From Solirubrobacter ginsenosidimutans (GTDB lineage: Bacteria > Actinomycetota > Thermoleophilia > Solirubrobacterales > Solirubrobacteraceae), in assembly GCF_027587205.1 (NCBI RefSeq), contig NZ_JAPDOD010000070.1:1-38686 (forward strand): DNA of 38,686 bases, written 5' to 3'. Made by a program: the position numbers and the translations under genes. The notes under the pieces were generated by a model. It did no database searches and was not told the DNA's origin. It saw nothing but the letters and a program-made list of their open reading frames with translations. Positions 24,921 to 34,390 of this stretch are shown here, one piece after another. The stretch's first letter is position 1. Every line of letters begins with the position of its first letter.

Positions 24921-27347
24921 ATGCCGCTTCGCGCCTATCTGGCCGGTCTGACAGCGCTCTTCGTCGTCGCGGCGGGAGCGGCGGTCGTCTACGGGCGGGT
25001 GCAGGCCGGCGACGACGCGCGCGACGCGGCGACGGCCGACGCCCGCTTCGGCGCCAACCTCGCCGCTCGCGAGATCGGCGACGGCATCAAGGTGCTCCAG
25101 CAGACCGTCGGCGCCGCGGCGGGCAACCCGGGTGTCGTCACGGCCTTCGCCAAGCCGAAGGAATGCGGGCTCACGTTCGGCGGGACCGACGCGTACACGA
25201 CCGGCCACCTCGACCTCGTCAGGACCGACGGATCGGTGGCGTGCTCGTCGCTCAAGCGCCTGCTCGACCGCTCCTACGCCGGCGCGCCGTGGCTGCGACG
25301 GGCACTGAAGGAGCCGCTCCTGCTGGCGCCCGCGGCCGACCCCCGGACCGGCGACCAGGTCGTCCTCGCCACCGCTCCGGTGCCGAAGCTCGGCCTCGTG
25401 CTCGCCTCGTTCAACCTCGACGCCGTCGGCCTCAGCCTGCACAAGAGCTACGGCGGCCCGCGGGGCCTCGAGTTCCTGCTCGCCGACGCGAGCGGCAAGC
25501 GCATCCTGACCCGCTCGATCCGCCCGAAGGACTGGATCGGCAAGCCGCTGGCGTCGACCGTCACCGACCGCGACGTCGACGGCGTCGCCCGCCTCTACGC
25601 GAACGCCAAGGTCGCCGGCGCGGGCTGGCACGTCTACGCGGGCGCCGACCGCGCGCAGGCGCTCGCCGCCACCCGCCAGCTCAATCACCGCGAGCTGACG
25701 ATCATCCTCGCCGGGCTGCTGCTGTTCGGGCTGGCGGCAGCGGTCGTCCACCGGCGCATCGCGCGGCCGCTCGCCCGGCTCGGCGCCGAGGTGCGCAGCG
25801 CGACGGCCGAGGGCGAGGCACGCCCGGTGACCGTCGCCGGCCCGTCCGAGATCAGCTCGCTCGCCCGCCGGCTCAACGAGCTCGCGGTCGCCCTCCGCCG
25901 CGAGCAGGAGGCCTACCGGGTCGTCTTCGAGGGCAGCCCGCTGCCGATGTGGGTGCACGAGACCGAGAGCCGGCGCATCCTCGAGGTCAACGACGCCGCC
26001 GTCGCCGGTTACGGCTATCCCCGCGAGGAGCTGGTGGGGATGAGCGTCGATCAGCTCGAGCGGTCCCCGACCGAGCACGTCCGCCGCGACGGCTCGACGA
26101 TCGTCGTCAGCATCGCCTCGCACGCGATCGACTTCCGCGGCCGTGAGGCGTCCGTCGTGATCGCCGAGGACGTCACCGCCCGCGAGCGCCTGCGCGGCCA
26201 GTTCCAGCAGTCCCAGCGCCTGGAGAGCCTCGGCCAGCTCGCGGGCGGCGTGGCGCACGACTTCAACAACCTGCTGGCGGTGATCCTCGGCTACGCGTCG
26301 TTCATCGAGCGTCGCGCGGAGACCGGCAGCCGCGACGAGCGCGACGTGGTCGAGATCCGCAAGGCCGGCGAGCGCGCCGTGCGCCTCACGCAGCAATTGC
26401 TCTCCTTCGCCCGAAGGGAGGTCGTGCGGCCGAAGGTGCTCGACCTCACCGGCGTCGTCATCGAGATGGAGGAGTTGCTGCGCCGGACGCTCGGCGAGCA
26501 GGTCGTGCTGAGCACGACGCTGGCGCCGGACCTGTGGCCGATCATGGCGGACTACGGACAGCTCGAGCAGGTGCTGGTCAACCTCGCCGTCAATGCGCGC
26601 GACGCGATGCCCGACGGCGGCACGCTGACGCTCGACACCGAGAACATCGTCGTCGACGAGGCCTACGCCGGCACGCGGGCGAACCTGCCGCCCGGGCACT
26701 ACGTACGGCTACGGGTGAGCGACACGGGCGCGGGCATGGGCGCCGACGTCGTCGCGCGGGCGTTCGAGCCGTTCTTCACCACCAAGGCCTCAGGCGGCAC
26801 CGGGCTCGGCCTCGCCACCGTGCACGGGATCGTCACGCAGGCCGGGGGATACGCGCAGATCTACTCCGAGCCGGGACTCGGCACGACGTTCACGATCCTG
26901 TGGCCGACGACCGACGCCCCGGTGCCGGAAGCGGTCGTCGCACCCCAGGGTCCGGCGGAGCCGGGCGGCGGCGAGACGATCCTCGTGGTCGAGGACGAGC
27001 CGGCGATGCTCGAGGTGACCCGGCGCATCCTCGTCGGCGGCGGCTACGCGGTGCTGGTCGCGGGCGGGGGCGCCGACGCCGTCCGGATCGCCGACGACCA
27101 CCCCGGCGAGATCGACGTGCTGCTCACGGACGTCGTCATGCCGGAGATGCTCGGCAAGGAGGTCGCCGCCCGCGTCAGCGCGCTGCGTCCGGGCATCCGC
27201 GTGCTGTTCATGTCGGGCTACGCGCAGCCGGTCATCGGCCCGATGGGCGACCTCTCCAACGGCGGCCAGATCGTCGACAAGCCGTTCACGGAGGTCACGC
27301 TGCTCAGCCGCCTCCGCGCCCTGATCGCTAGTCCCGCATCTCCTTGA
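24921..27347 (+). CDS. Membrane hybrid sensor histidine kinase with C-terminal receiver domain
   Basis: 808 aa from ATG at 24921; the open frame upstream is a shadow. A membrane segment lies at about 5-24, an extracytoplasmic Cache-like sensor at 25-258 with cysteines C82 and C108, and a second membrane segment at 259-277. HAMP follows at 278-330 and PAS at about 331-425. HisKA carries H446 in GGVAHDFNNLLAVILGYA. The ATPase domain has NLAVNARDAMPDGG, SDTGAGMG, FEPFFTTK and GTGLGLATVHG. The receiver (about 690-805) has the phospho-acceptor in LLTDVVMPEMLG and Lys in DKPFTE. The signal is unknown. The 3' end overlaps the convergent ParB-fold gene by 20 nt. Confidence 0.92.
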   Translation: MPLRAYLAGLTALFVVAAGAAVVYGRVQAGDDARDAATADARFGANLAAREIGDGIKVLQQTVGAAAGNPGVVTAFAKPKECGLTFGGTDAYTTGHLDLVRTDGSVACSSLKRLLDRSYAGAPWLRRALKEPLLLAPAADPRTGDQVVLATAPVPKLGLVLASFNLDAVGLSLHKSYGGPRGLEFLLADASGKRILTRSIRPKDWIGKPLASTVTDRDVDGVARLYANAKVAGAGWHVYAGADRAQALAATRQLNHRELTIILAGLLLFGLAAAVVHRRIARPLARLGAEVRSATAEGEARPVTVAGPSEISSLARRLNELAVALRREQEAYRVVFEGSPLPMWVHETESRRILEVNDAAVAGYGYPREELVGMSVDQLERSPTEHVRRDGSTIVVSIASHAIDFRGREASVVIAEDVTARERLRGQFQQSQRLESLGQLAGGVAHDFNNLLAVILGYASFIERRAETGSRDERDVVEIRKAGERAVRLTQQLLSFARREVVRPKVLDLTGVVIEMEELLRRTLGEQVVLSTTLAPDLWPIMADYGQLEQVLVNLAVNARDAMPDGGTLTLDTENIVVDEAYAGTRANLPPGHYVRLRVSDTGAGMGADVVARAFEPFFTTKASGGTGLGLATVHGIVTQAGGYAQIYSEPGLGTTFTILWPTTDAPVPEAVVAPQGPAEPGGGETILVVEDEPAMLEVTRRILVGGGYAVLVAGGGADAVRIADDHPGEIDVLLTDVVMPEMLGKEVAARVSALRPGIRVLFMSGYAQPVIGPMGDLSNGGQIVDKPFTEVTLLSRLRALIASPASP

Positions 27348-28227
27348 TGATCTGGTGGGTCATCGTGTCCTGCTCGGCCGCCTGGCTCGGGTGCTTGACC
27401 TCGCCCGCCAGCCGCTCGGCGAGGTCGTCGCTGAGGTCGTGGCGCTGCAGCAGCAGGAACCGCAGCATGGCGACGCGCAGGTAGCGCTCGGTCTCGGTCC
27501 CGCCGCCGCCCAGCCCCGCTTCGCGCAGCATGTCCACCATCGGCTCGTACTCCTCGCGGAACCACAGGAGCGCCATCTCGGGGCGCGGCAGCACCCGCTC
27601 GCGCTGCAGCCCGGCCCGGTAGCCCCAGGACTCGACCAGCGTCGCCAGCTGGGCGTAGCGCCACTCGTCGGAGAGCTGGATGCGCTCGCGCGCCGAGGCC
27701 GGCAGCGGCACCCGCTCGTTGAAGACCCGCTCATGCGCCTTCAACGGCAGGTCGCGGATCTGCAGCTCGGGGCCCGCGCCGAGCTTGGTGCGGACCTGGA
27801 TCACATTGGCGTTGATGTCCTTGTCGCCCATCGCTCGCGCGACGGACACGCGGTGATGGCCGTCCTGGACGAAGTAGAGGTCGCCGATCTGGAAGACGTC
27901 GATCGGCGGCATCGCCTCGCCGCGCTTGCGCGCCTCCGCGATCCGCTCCCACCGCCCCCGCGTGTTGGGGGAGGGGCGGAAGGAGCGGTCGAAGTCGCCG
28001 CGGCGGCGGTCGACCGTGCCGACGATCTTGTCCAGCGGGACGACCTGCTCGCCGATCGAGATGCGGCTCGTGGCGCCCAGCGCCCCGACGACCTCCTCGA
28101 ACGGCAGCATGTGCGAGACGTCGTCGGCCTCGAAGCGCATCCGCGAGGCCAGCCGGGAGAGAGCACGCCGCCGCCGCTCGCGATCGAAGGCGATCTTTGC
28201 GTCCTCTCGCGGCTGGCCGGTGCTCAT
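27328..28227 (-). CDS. ParB/Srx-fold nuclease-like protein in the sugar operon
   Basis: 299 aa. The core IGEQVVPLDKIVGTVDRR...MPPIDVFQIGDLYFVQDGHHRVSVARAMGDKDINANVI is a ParB/sulfiredoxin-type domain: a strand, then DGHHR near residues 121-125, then a helix. The helical C-terminal half (WRYAQLATLVESWGYRAG...) has no recognisable DNA-binding motif, and nothing suggests a chromosome-partition role. Other members of this fold bind CTP/ATP or phosphorylate serine. It overlaps the GH4 gene by ATGA, so it is the last gene of the sugar-uptake operon. Function unknown. Confidence 0.7.
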   Translation of the reverse strand: MSTGQPREDAKIAFDRERRRRALSRLASRMRFEADDVSHMLPFEEVVGALGATSRISIGEQVVPLDKIVGTVDRRRGDFDRSFRPSPNTRGRWERIAEARKRGEAMPPIDVFQIGDLYFVQDGHHRVSVARAMGDKDINANVIQVRTKLGAGPELQIRDLPLKAHERVFNERVPLPASARERIQLSDEWRYAQLATLVESWGYRAGLQRERVLPRPEMALLWFREEYEPMVDMLREAGLGGGGTETERYLRVAMLRFLLLQRHDLSDDLAERLAGEVKHPSQAAEQDTMTHQIIKEMRD

Positions 28228-29531
28228 CTCGTCAACATCGGGGAGGGAATCCGCTCACCGTGCGCTTCCAGCAGATCGTCCACCAAAGACGCGATCTCGT
28301 CCAGTGACAGTTCGGCCGCCGTGTGCGGGTCGAGCATGGCCGCCTGGTAGATCGCCTCGCGCCGGCCGGTCAGCGCCGCCTCCACCGTCAGGCCCTGCAC
28401 GTTGACGTTGGTCTGCATCAGCGCGGCGAGTTGGCGCGGCAGCGCGCCCACCGGCTGCGGCTCGACGCCCTGCGCCGAGGCCACGCACGGCACCTCGACG
28501 CAACAGTCCGCGGGCAGGTTGTCGATCAGCAGCCCTTCCTCCCAGCGATTCGGGACGTTGCCATTGAACGCGTACGGCTCTCCGGTCTCGCAGGCGCGGA
28601 TGATGTGCGCACCGTACTCGTGTGACTGCTCGGTCGCGAGCTCGCCGCCGCCCTCGAGCTCGTCGCGCAGCGCCTGCCACTCGCCGATCTGGCGCTCGCA
28701 GCGCCGCGGGTACTCGTCCAACGGCACGTTGAAGCGATCGATCAGGTCGGCGCGACCCTCCTTGATGAACCACGGCGTGTACTCGGCGAAGTGCTCCGAG
28801 GACTCGGTGACGAAGTAGCCGAAGTGCTTGAGCACCTCGTAGCGGACGCGGTTGAGCTCGGGCGGGTCGAGCTCGCGCAGCGCGGGGTAGAGGTCGGCGC
28901 CCTCGTGCTCGAAACGCAGGAAGAACGCCATGTGGTTGATGCCGGCGGCGAGCTGGTCGATCTCCTCGGCGGCGATGCCGAGATCGCGCGCCAGCTCGGC
29001 CGTCGTCCCCTGCACGGAGTGGCAGAGGCCGACGGTACGGATCGAGCTGGCCTCGCCCGCCGCCCAGCAGAGCATCGCCATCGGGTTGACGTAGTTGAGC
29101 AGCAGCGCGTCCGGGCTGAGCTCCTCGAGGTCGCGGCAGACGTCGAGCAGCACCGGGATCGTCCGCAGGGCGCGCATGATGCCGCCGATCCCCAGCGTGT
29201 CGGCGATCGTCTGGCGCAGGCCGTAGCGCTTGGGGATGTCGAAGTCGGTCACGGTCGACGGCCGGTACCCGCCGACCTGGAACGACGTGACCACGTAGTC
29301 GGCGCCGTCGAGCGCGCCGCGACGGTCCGTGGTCGCCTCGACCCGCGCCTTGGACCCGTGCGCGTCGATCAGGCGCTCGGTGACGATCTCGGCCGTGCGC
29401 AGGCGTTCGGGGTCGATGTCCATCAGCGCGAACGTGGTGTCGTCGCGCAGCTCGGGCAAGCTCAGGATGTCGCCCACGAGGTTCTGCGTGAAGACGGCCG
29501 AACCGGCTCCGACGAACGCAATTTTTGGCAT
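28224..29531 (-). CDS. GH4-family glycosidase, alpha-galactosidase-like
   Basis: 435 aa. GH4 enzymes cleave glycosides by an NAD- and Mn-dependent redox mechanism. The nucleotide fold is at KIAFVGAGSAVFTQNLVGDIL. Family residues are N149 in NYVNPMAM, C170 in VGLCHSVQG and H200 in GINHMAFFL; the Cys and His bind metal. The absence of a phospho-sugar PTS and the presence of an ABC importer favour an alpha-galactosidase (MelA/AglA-like) or an alpha-glucuronidase-like member over 6-phospho-glycosidases. The ATG overlaps the upstream DUF4870-like stop (TGATG), and the 3' end overlaps the ParB-fold gene (ATGA). Confidence 0.88.
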   Translation of the reverse strand: MPKIAFVGAGSAVFTQNLVGDILSLPELRDDTTFALMDIDPERLRTAEIVTERLIDAHGSKARVEATTDRRGALDGADYVVTSFQVGGYRPSTVTDFDIPKRYGLRQTIADTLGIGGIMRALRTIPVLLDVCRDLEELSPDALLLNYVNPMAMLCWAAGEASSIRTVGLCHSVQGTTAELARDLGIAAEEIDQLAAGINHMAFFLRFEHEGADLYPALRELDPPELNRVRYEVLKHFGYFVTESSEHFAEYTPWFIKEGRADLIDRFNVPLDEYPRRCERQIGEWQALRDELEGGGELATEQSHEYGAHIIRACETGEPYAFNGNVPNRWEEGLLIDNLPADCCVEVPCVASAQGVEPQPVGALPRQLAALMQTNVNVQGLTVEAALTGRREAIYQAAMLDPHTAAELSLDEIASLVDDLLEAHGERIPSPMLTR

Positions 29532-29842
29532 CAGTGCCTCCCGAGGGTCAGGGGATAGGTGAAGGTCTGCCCGGTCGCCGCGCGGTGGATCGCGATGATC
29601 GCGAACAGCACCGCGTTGAGCACCAGGACGAGGTTCAGGAACAGCAGGAACGGGATGAGTTGGATCGCGACGAGCGTTCCGCGGGTGACTTCCAGCACGC
29701 CCACGATCGCCGCGAAGTACACGGCGAGCGAGAGGTGGAAGCGCAGCGCGGCGCGGCCGTGGGCCCGGGTGAAGGGGTCACGGCTGCATGCCGCCACGCA
29801 CGCCGTGACCGGTGTGAGATGCGCCAGGACAGACAGCATCAC
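29531..29842 (-). CDS. DUF4870-like small membrane protein
   Basis: 103 aa from GTG at 29842 (GTGA overlap with the binding-protein stop); ATG at 29839 is equally possible. DPFTRAHGRAALRFHLSLAVYFAAIVGVLEV and the end IHRAATGQTFTYPLTLGRH match the DUF4870 pattern, with two or three membrane helices and a terminal YPLT. The function of the family is unknown. It is translationally coupled on both sides, so it is a genuine operon member between the binding protein and the glycosidase. Confidence 0.75.
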   Translation of the reverse strand: MMLSVLAHLTPVTACVAACSRDPFTRAHGRAALRFHLSLAVYFAAIVGVLEVTRGTLVAIQLIPFLLFLNLVLVLNAVLFAIIAIHRAATGQTFTYPLTLGRH

Positions 29843-31164
29843 TTGGCGTACTTGAGTTGATTGTTGACCTGCGAGTTCATCTTCTTGAACACCGTCGCGG
29901 CGTCGTCATTGCCGTTGAGGAACTCCTCGAGCGTGGGCTGCACGATCAGGTTGATCTGCGGCGCCTTGTCGGTGATCGGGTAGAGCACCGTGTTGCCCGA
30001 GTCGATGTAGGACGTGAACGCGCTCACGTCGATCCCGTCCTTCTCATGCTTGGCGACGGCCTTGGGGATCTCGGACTTGATCGCGGGGAACACCACGGCC
30101 TCGGTGCCGACGATGCTCTGGCAGTCCTTCGACGCGAGGAAGTCGACCCACTTGCGCGCCTCGGGCTTGTGCTTGGAGCCGACCCAGATCGCGTCGGCGA
30201 GCCCGTTGTACATGCTCCAGCTGCCCTTCGGTCCCGCGGGCTGCGGCGAGTAGCCGACCTTGACGCCCTTGGTGGCCGAGTAGGTGCCGATGGTCCAGTC
30301 GCCGTCGATCGCCAGCGCGGCCTTCCCGCTCTGGAACGCCGCGGACTGGCCGAGCGTACGCGCCTGCTCCAGCGACGGCATGAAGCCCTTGTGGATCATG
30401 TCGCGCCACCAGGTGAAGGTCTGCGCGAAGGCGGGGTCGGCGTAGTTGTACTTCGTGCCCCACGGGTTCTTGTCGAGGAGCTTGAACCCGAGGCTGGCGG
30501 CGAAGCCGGCCCAGGTCGTCTGCCCGTAGGTGAGCCCGCCGGGATCGAAGGCGAGCCCGTAGACCTTGACGTTGGATGGATCGAAACCGGGCTGGTCGCC
30601 CCGCTTGCCGTTGTTGTCCACGGACAGCTTCGCCACCATCTGCTCGAAGCTGCCGCCGTCGCTCGGGTTCCACGTCGCCGAGTCGAGCTGCGCCTTGGTC
30701 AGACCGGCTTTGGTGAGCATGTCCTCGTTGACGATCAGCGCGACCGTGTCCCAGTCCTTCGGGAGGCCGTACTGCCGGCCGTCGGGCGACTGCCACAGCT
30801 TGGCCAGGCCCGGCAGGTACTGGTCCATGTTCACCGCGCGGGTGCTGACGGTCTCGATGACCTCGCTCTGGGCGAACTGCGGGTACTTGCCGAGGTGGTC
30901 GGTGAAGACGTCGGGGGCGGTGTCGGCGATGAAGCCGCGGGCGAGCCCGCTCCAGTAGTCGCCCCAGTTCTTGTTCTCGATCTGGATCTTGATGTTCGGG
31001 TTGGCCTGCTCGAACTTGTCCGCGCATTTCTGGTAGACGGGCTTCTGGTTGGTGTCCCAGAGCTGGTAGCGCAGCAGGACCTTGCCGTCGGCGGTGCGCG
31101 CGCCGGTGCTGCTCGAGCCGCACCCGGCGGCCAGCAGCGCCACGATGATCAGCAGTCGCTTCAT
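29839..31164 (-). CDS. ABC sugar transporter substrate-binding lipoprotein
   Basis: 441 aa from ATG at 31164 (TGATG overlap with the permease stop); the longer open frame is a shadow. The signal sequence MKRLLIIVALLAAGC ends in a lipobox with lipidation Cys15. The mature protein has family 1 solute-binding features: LLRYQLWDTNQKP, YWSGLARGFIADTAPDVFTDH, GLPKDWDTVALIVNEDML, AAFQSGKAALAIDGDW and EARKWVDFLASKD. Several Trp residues suit sugar stacking. It delivers an oligosaccharide to the two permeases. GH4 and ROK neighbours suggest an alpha-galactoside; the ligand is inferred. Confidence 0.92.
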   Translation of the reverse strand: MKRLLIIVALLAAGCGSSSTGARTADGKVLLRYQLWDTNQKPVYQKCADKFEQANPNIKIQIENKNWGDYWSGLARGFIADTAPDVFTDHLGKYPQFAQSEVIETVSTRAVNMDQYLPGLAKLWQSPDGRQYGLPKDWDTVALIVNEDMLTKAGLTKAQLDSATWNPSDGGSFEQMVAKLSVDNNGKRGDQPGFDPSNVKVYGLAFDPGGLTYGQTTWAGFAASLGFKLLDKNPWGTKYNYADPAFAQTFTWWRDMIHKGFMPSLEQARTLGQSAAFQSGKAALAIDGDWTIGTYSATKGVKVGYSPQPAGPKGSWSMYNGLADAIWVGSKHKPEARKWVDFLASKDCQSIVGTEAVVFPAIKSEIPKAVAKHEKDGIDVSAFTSYIDSGNTVLYPITDKAPQINLIVQPTLEEFLNGNDDAATVFKKMNSQVNNQLKYAK

Positions 31165-32084
31165 CACTTGATCCCCGAGAAGCCGATCGCGTCGACCATG
31201 CGCTTGGCCATCACCGCGAACAGGACGATCAGCGGCAGCGAGGCCATCAGCGTGGCGGCCATCAGCGGCGCCCACGGCGGCGCGATGGTGGGCGTGGAGG
31301 ACTTGAACGCGTTCAGGGCCACCGTGAGCACCCGCACGTTCTCCGAGTCGCCGGCGACGAGCGGCCACATGTACTCGTGCCAGGCGGTGATGTAGGTCAG
31401 CACCGCGAGCGTCGCCAGCGGCGCGGCCATCATGGGGATGATCAGCTGACGGAAGATCTTCCAGCGCCCGGCGCCGTCGAGCAGCGCGGCCTCCTCGACC
31501 TCCGTGGAGATGCCGAGGAAGAACTGCCGCAGGAAGAACACCGCGAACGGCGTCATCAAGAAGAACGGCGCGACGATCCCCGGGAACGTGTTCAGCCAGC
31601 CCAGGTCCTTGATCAGCACGAAGTTCGGGATCAGCGTGAAGATCGGCGGGATCATCATCGCCGTCAGGAAGACGAAGAACAGCTTGTCGCGGCCCGGGAA
31701 CTTCAGCCGCGCGAACGCGTAGGCCGCCATCGAGCAGAACGTGACCTGCCCGATCGTGATCAGCGTGCAGACGATCACCGAGTTGCGCAGGGCGGTGAAG
31801 AAGTTCACGTCGGCCGAGGTGAGCGTGCCCGCCTTGGTCAGCTCCTCGGTGGAGGCGAGCCCGAGCGCCTGGCGGAGATTGAGCAGCGTCGGGTTGTCCG
31901 GCACGAGCTTCTGCGAGCCGGTGACGAGGTCCGCGTTGGTCGACAGCGCGGTGCGGAGCATCCAGAAGAACGGGAACAGGCTGATGAACAGCAGGAGGCC
32001 CATCGCGGCCCAGGCCGCGATCCGGCCCCAGTTGGTGCCGCGCTTGACGCGCGTGCGCTCAGTGGTGGTTGCGAGCGTGCTCAT
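31164..32084 (-). CDS. ABC sugar transporter permease (MalG-like)
   Basis: 306 aa from ATG at 32084, overlapping the preceding permease stop as ATGA. About six membrane helices. The cytoplasmic EAA loop, EVEEAALLDGAGRWKIFRQLIIPMMAAPL, couples to the ATPase. The N-terminal helix WAAMGLLLFISLFPFFWMLRTAL and the end KRMVDAIGFSGIK are typical of MalG-type subunits. It pairs with the permease at 32081-33037. Confidence 0.92.
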   Translation of the reverse strand: MSTLATTTERTRVKRGTNWGRIAAWAAMGLLLFISLFPFFWMLRTALSTNADLVTGSQKLVPDNPTLLNLRQALGLASTEELTKAGTLTSADVNFFTALRNSVIVCTLITIGQVTFCSMAAYAFARLKFPGRDKLFFVFLTAMMIPPIFTLIPNFVLIKDLGWLNTFPGIVAPFFLMTPFAVFFLRQFFLGISTEVEEAALLDGAGRWKIFRQLIIPMMAAPLATLAVLTYITAWHEYMWPLVAGDSENVRVLTVALNAFKSSTPTIAPPWAPLMAATLMASLPLIVLFAVMAKRMVDAIGFSGIK

Positions 32085-33037
32085 GCGAGATCCGATTCGT
32101 CCGCGCGCAGCATCTTCATCTGGATCGCTGCGACGATGACCAGGAGCACGATCAACGCGACGGCGAGCGCGGAGGCGTAGCCGAGGGCGTTGAACTCGAA
32201 CGCCTGCTGGAAGATGTACATGTAGAGGACGCGGCTGGCGTTGCCCGGCCCGCCCGGGTTGCCGCCGCCGATGCCGGCCGTGGCGATCTGGATCGTGTCG
32301 AAGACCTGGAAGGAGCCGATCACGGTGACCACCAGGACGAGCGCGAGCACGGGCCGCAGCAGCGGGAGCGTGATCGTGCGGAACATCCGCCATTCGCTCG
32401 CGCCGTCGATCGCCGCCGCCTCGTAGAAGCTCTTCGGGATCATCACCAGGCCGCCGAAGAGCAGCAGCGCGGTGTAGCCCATGTTCTTCCAGATGTTGAT
32501 GCCGGCGATCGTCGGGATCACCTGGCTCTCGGAGCCGAGGAAGCCCTGGGTGGAGACGCCGATCGCGTTGAGCCAGTGGTTGACGATGCCGAGGTTCGGG
32601 TCGAGCATCCACATCCACAGCAGCGCGAGCACCGCGTTGGGCACCAGCCACGGCAGCAGCACGACGCTGCGAACGATCACCGACTGCGTCAGGCGGTGCA
32701 TCAGCACCGCGATGCCGAGCGCGAGCACGGTCTGCACGCTGATGTTGATGACCACGTACTTGAACGTGATCCAGAGCGCGTTCCAGAACAGCGTGTCCTG
32801 CAGCAGCGCCTTGTAGTTGTCCACGCCGACCCAGGTGCCCGAGTTCTTGAGCAGGTCGAAGTCGGTGAAGCTCAGGTAGAAGCCCCGCAGCGCGGGATAC
32901 GCGTAGAAGACGAGGAAGCCGACGAGGCACGGCAGCAGGAACAGGAACGCGGTGCGCGCCTCCGCGTTGAAGCGCACGGTGCGACGTTTGACCTTGGGAC
33001 GCGCCGTGACCGGGCGCGTGACGGTGGTGGTGGCCAT
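32081..33037 (-). CDS. ABC sugar transporter permease (MalF-like)
   Basis: 318 aa, starting 3 nt after the ATPase stop. Six membrane helices. The first is FLFLLPCLVGFLVFYAYPALRGFYLSF, typical of UgpA/MalF-type subunits. The EAA loop is YEAAAIDGASEWRMFRTITLPLL. The N-terminal 25 residues are basic and cytoplasmic. The 3' end overlaps the second permease by ATGA. Confidence 0.92.
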   Translation of the reverse strand: MATTTVTRPVTARPKVKRRTVRFNAEARTAFLFLLPCLVGFLVFYAYPALRGFYLSFTDFDLLKNSGTWVGVDNYKALLQDTLFWNALWITFKYVVINISVQTVLALGIAVLMHRLTQSVIVRSVVLLPWLVPNAVLALLWMWMLDPNLGIVNHWLNAIGVSTQGFLGSESQVIPTIAGINIWKNMGYTALLLFGGLVMIPKSFYEAAAIDGASEWRMFRTITLPLLRPVLALVLVVTVIGSFQVFDTIQIATAGIGGGNPGGPGNASRVLYMYIFQQAFEFNALGYASALAVALIVLLVIVAAIQMKMLRADESDLA

Positions 33038-33040
33038 CGT

Positions 33041-34267
<1,227 letters not shown>

Positions 34268-34306
34268 GGTGCTGCCCCTCTCCTCTGAGGACGATGCGCT
34301 CTCTCC

Positions 34307-34329
34307 AAGGTCCTTTACGAAAGAACCTT
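34307..34329. promoter_or_regulatory. Operator 1 for the ROK regulator (23-bp inverted repeat)
   Basis: The arms AAGGT and ACCTT, then CTTT and AAAG, flank the centre ACG, with one mismatched pair. It lies 40-62 nt upstream of the ABC ATPase start. If the TTGACA at 34364-34359 (minus strand) is the -35, this operator begins about at +1 of the operon transcript. It shares the core TTT-AYG-AAA and outer AAG/CTT with operator 2. Confidence 0.65.
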
Positions 34330-34361
34330 GCGTTTAGGGTTGCGCCGGAAGAAACTTTTGT

Positions 34362-34386
34362 CAAGCGTGTTTATGAAATAAGCTTG
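34362..34386. promoter_or_regulatory. Operator 2 for the ROK regulator (25-bp imperfect inverted repeat)
   Basis: CAAGC and GCTTG arms surround TTT-ATG-AAA, with 18 of 24 positions paired. It covers the -10 region of the ROK gene, suggesting autoregulation. A face-to-face TTGTCAA/TTGACAA at 34358-34364 may serve as overlapping -35 boxes for both directions. Confidence 0.6.
34379..34384 (+). promoter_or_regulatory. Candidate -10 box (TAAGCT) for the leaderless ROK gene
   Basis: TAAGCT lies 6 nt before ATG at 34391, with a possible -35 TTGTCA at 34358-34363 (15-nt spacer). There is no ribosome site, so a leaderless transcript is likely. Confidence 0.4.
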
Positions 34387-34390
34387 CGGT

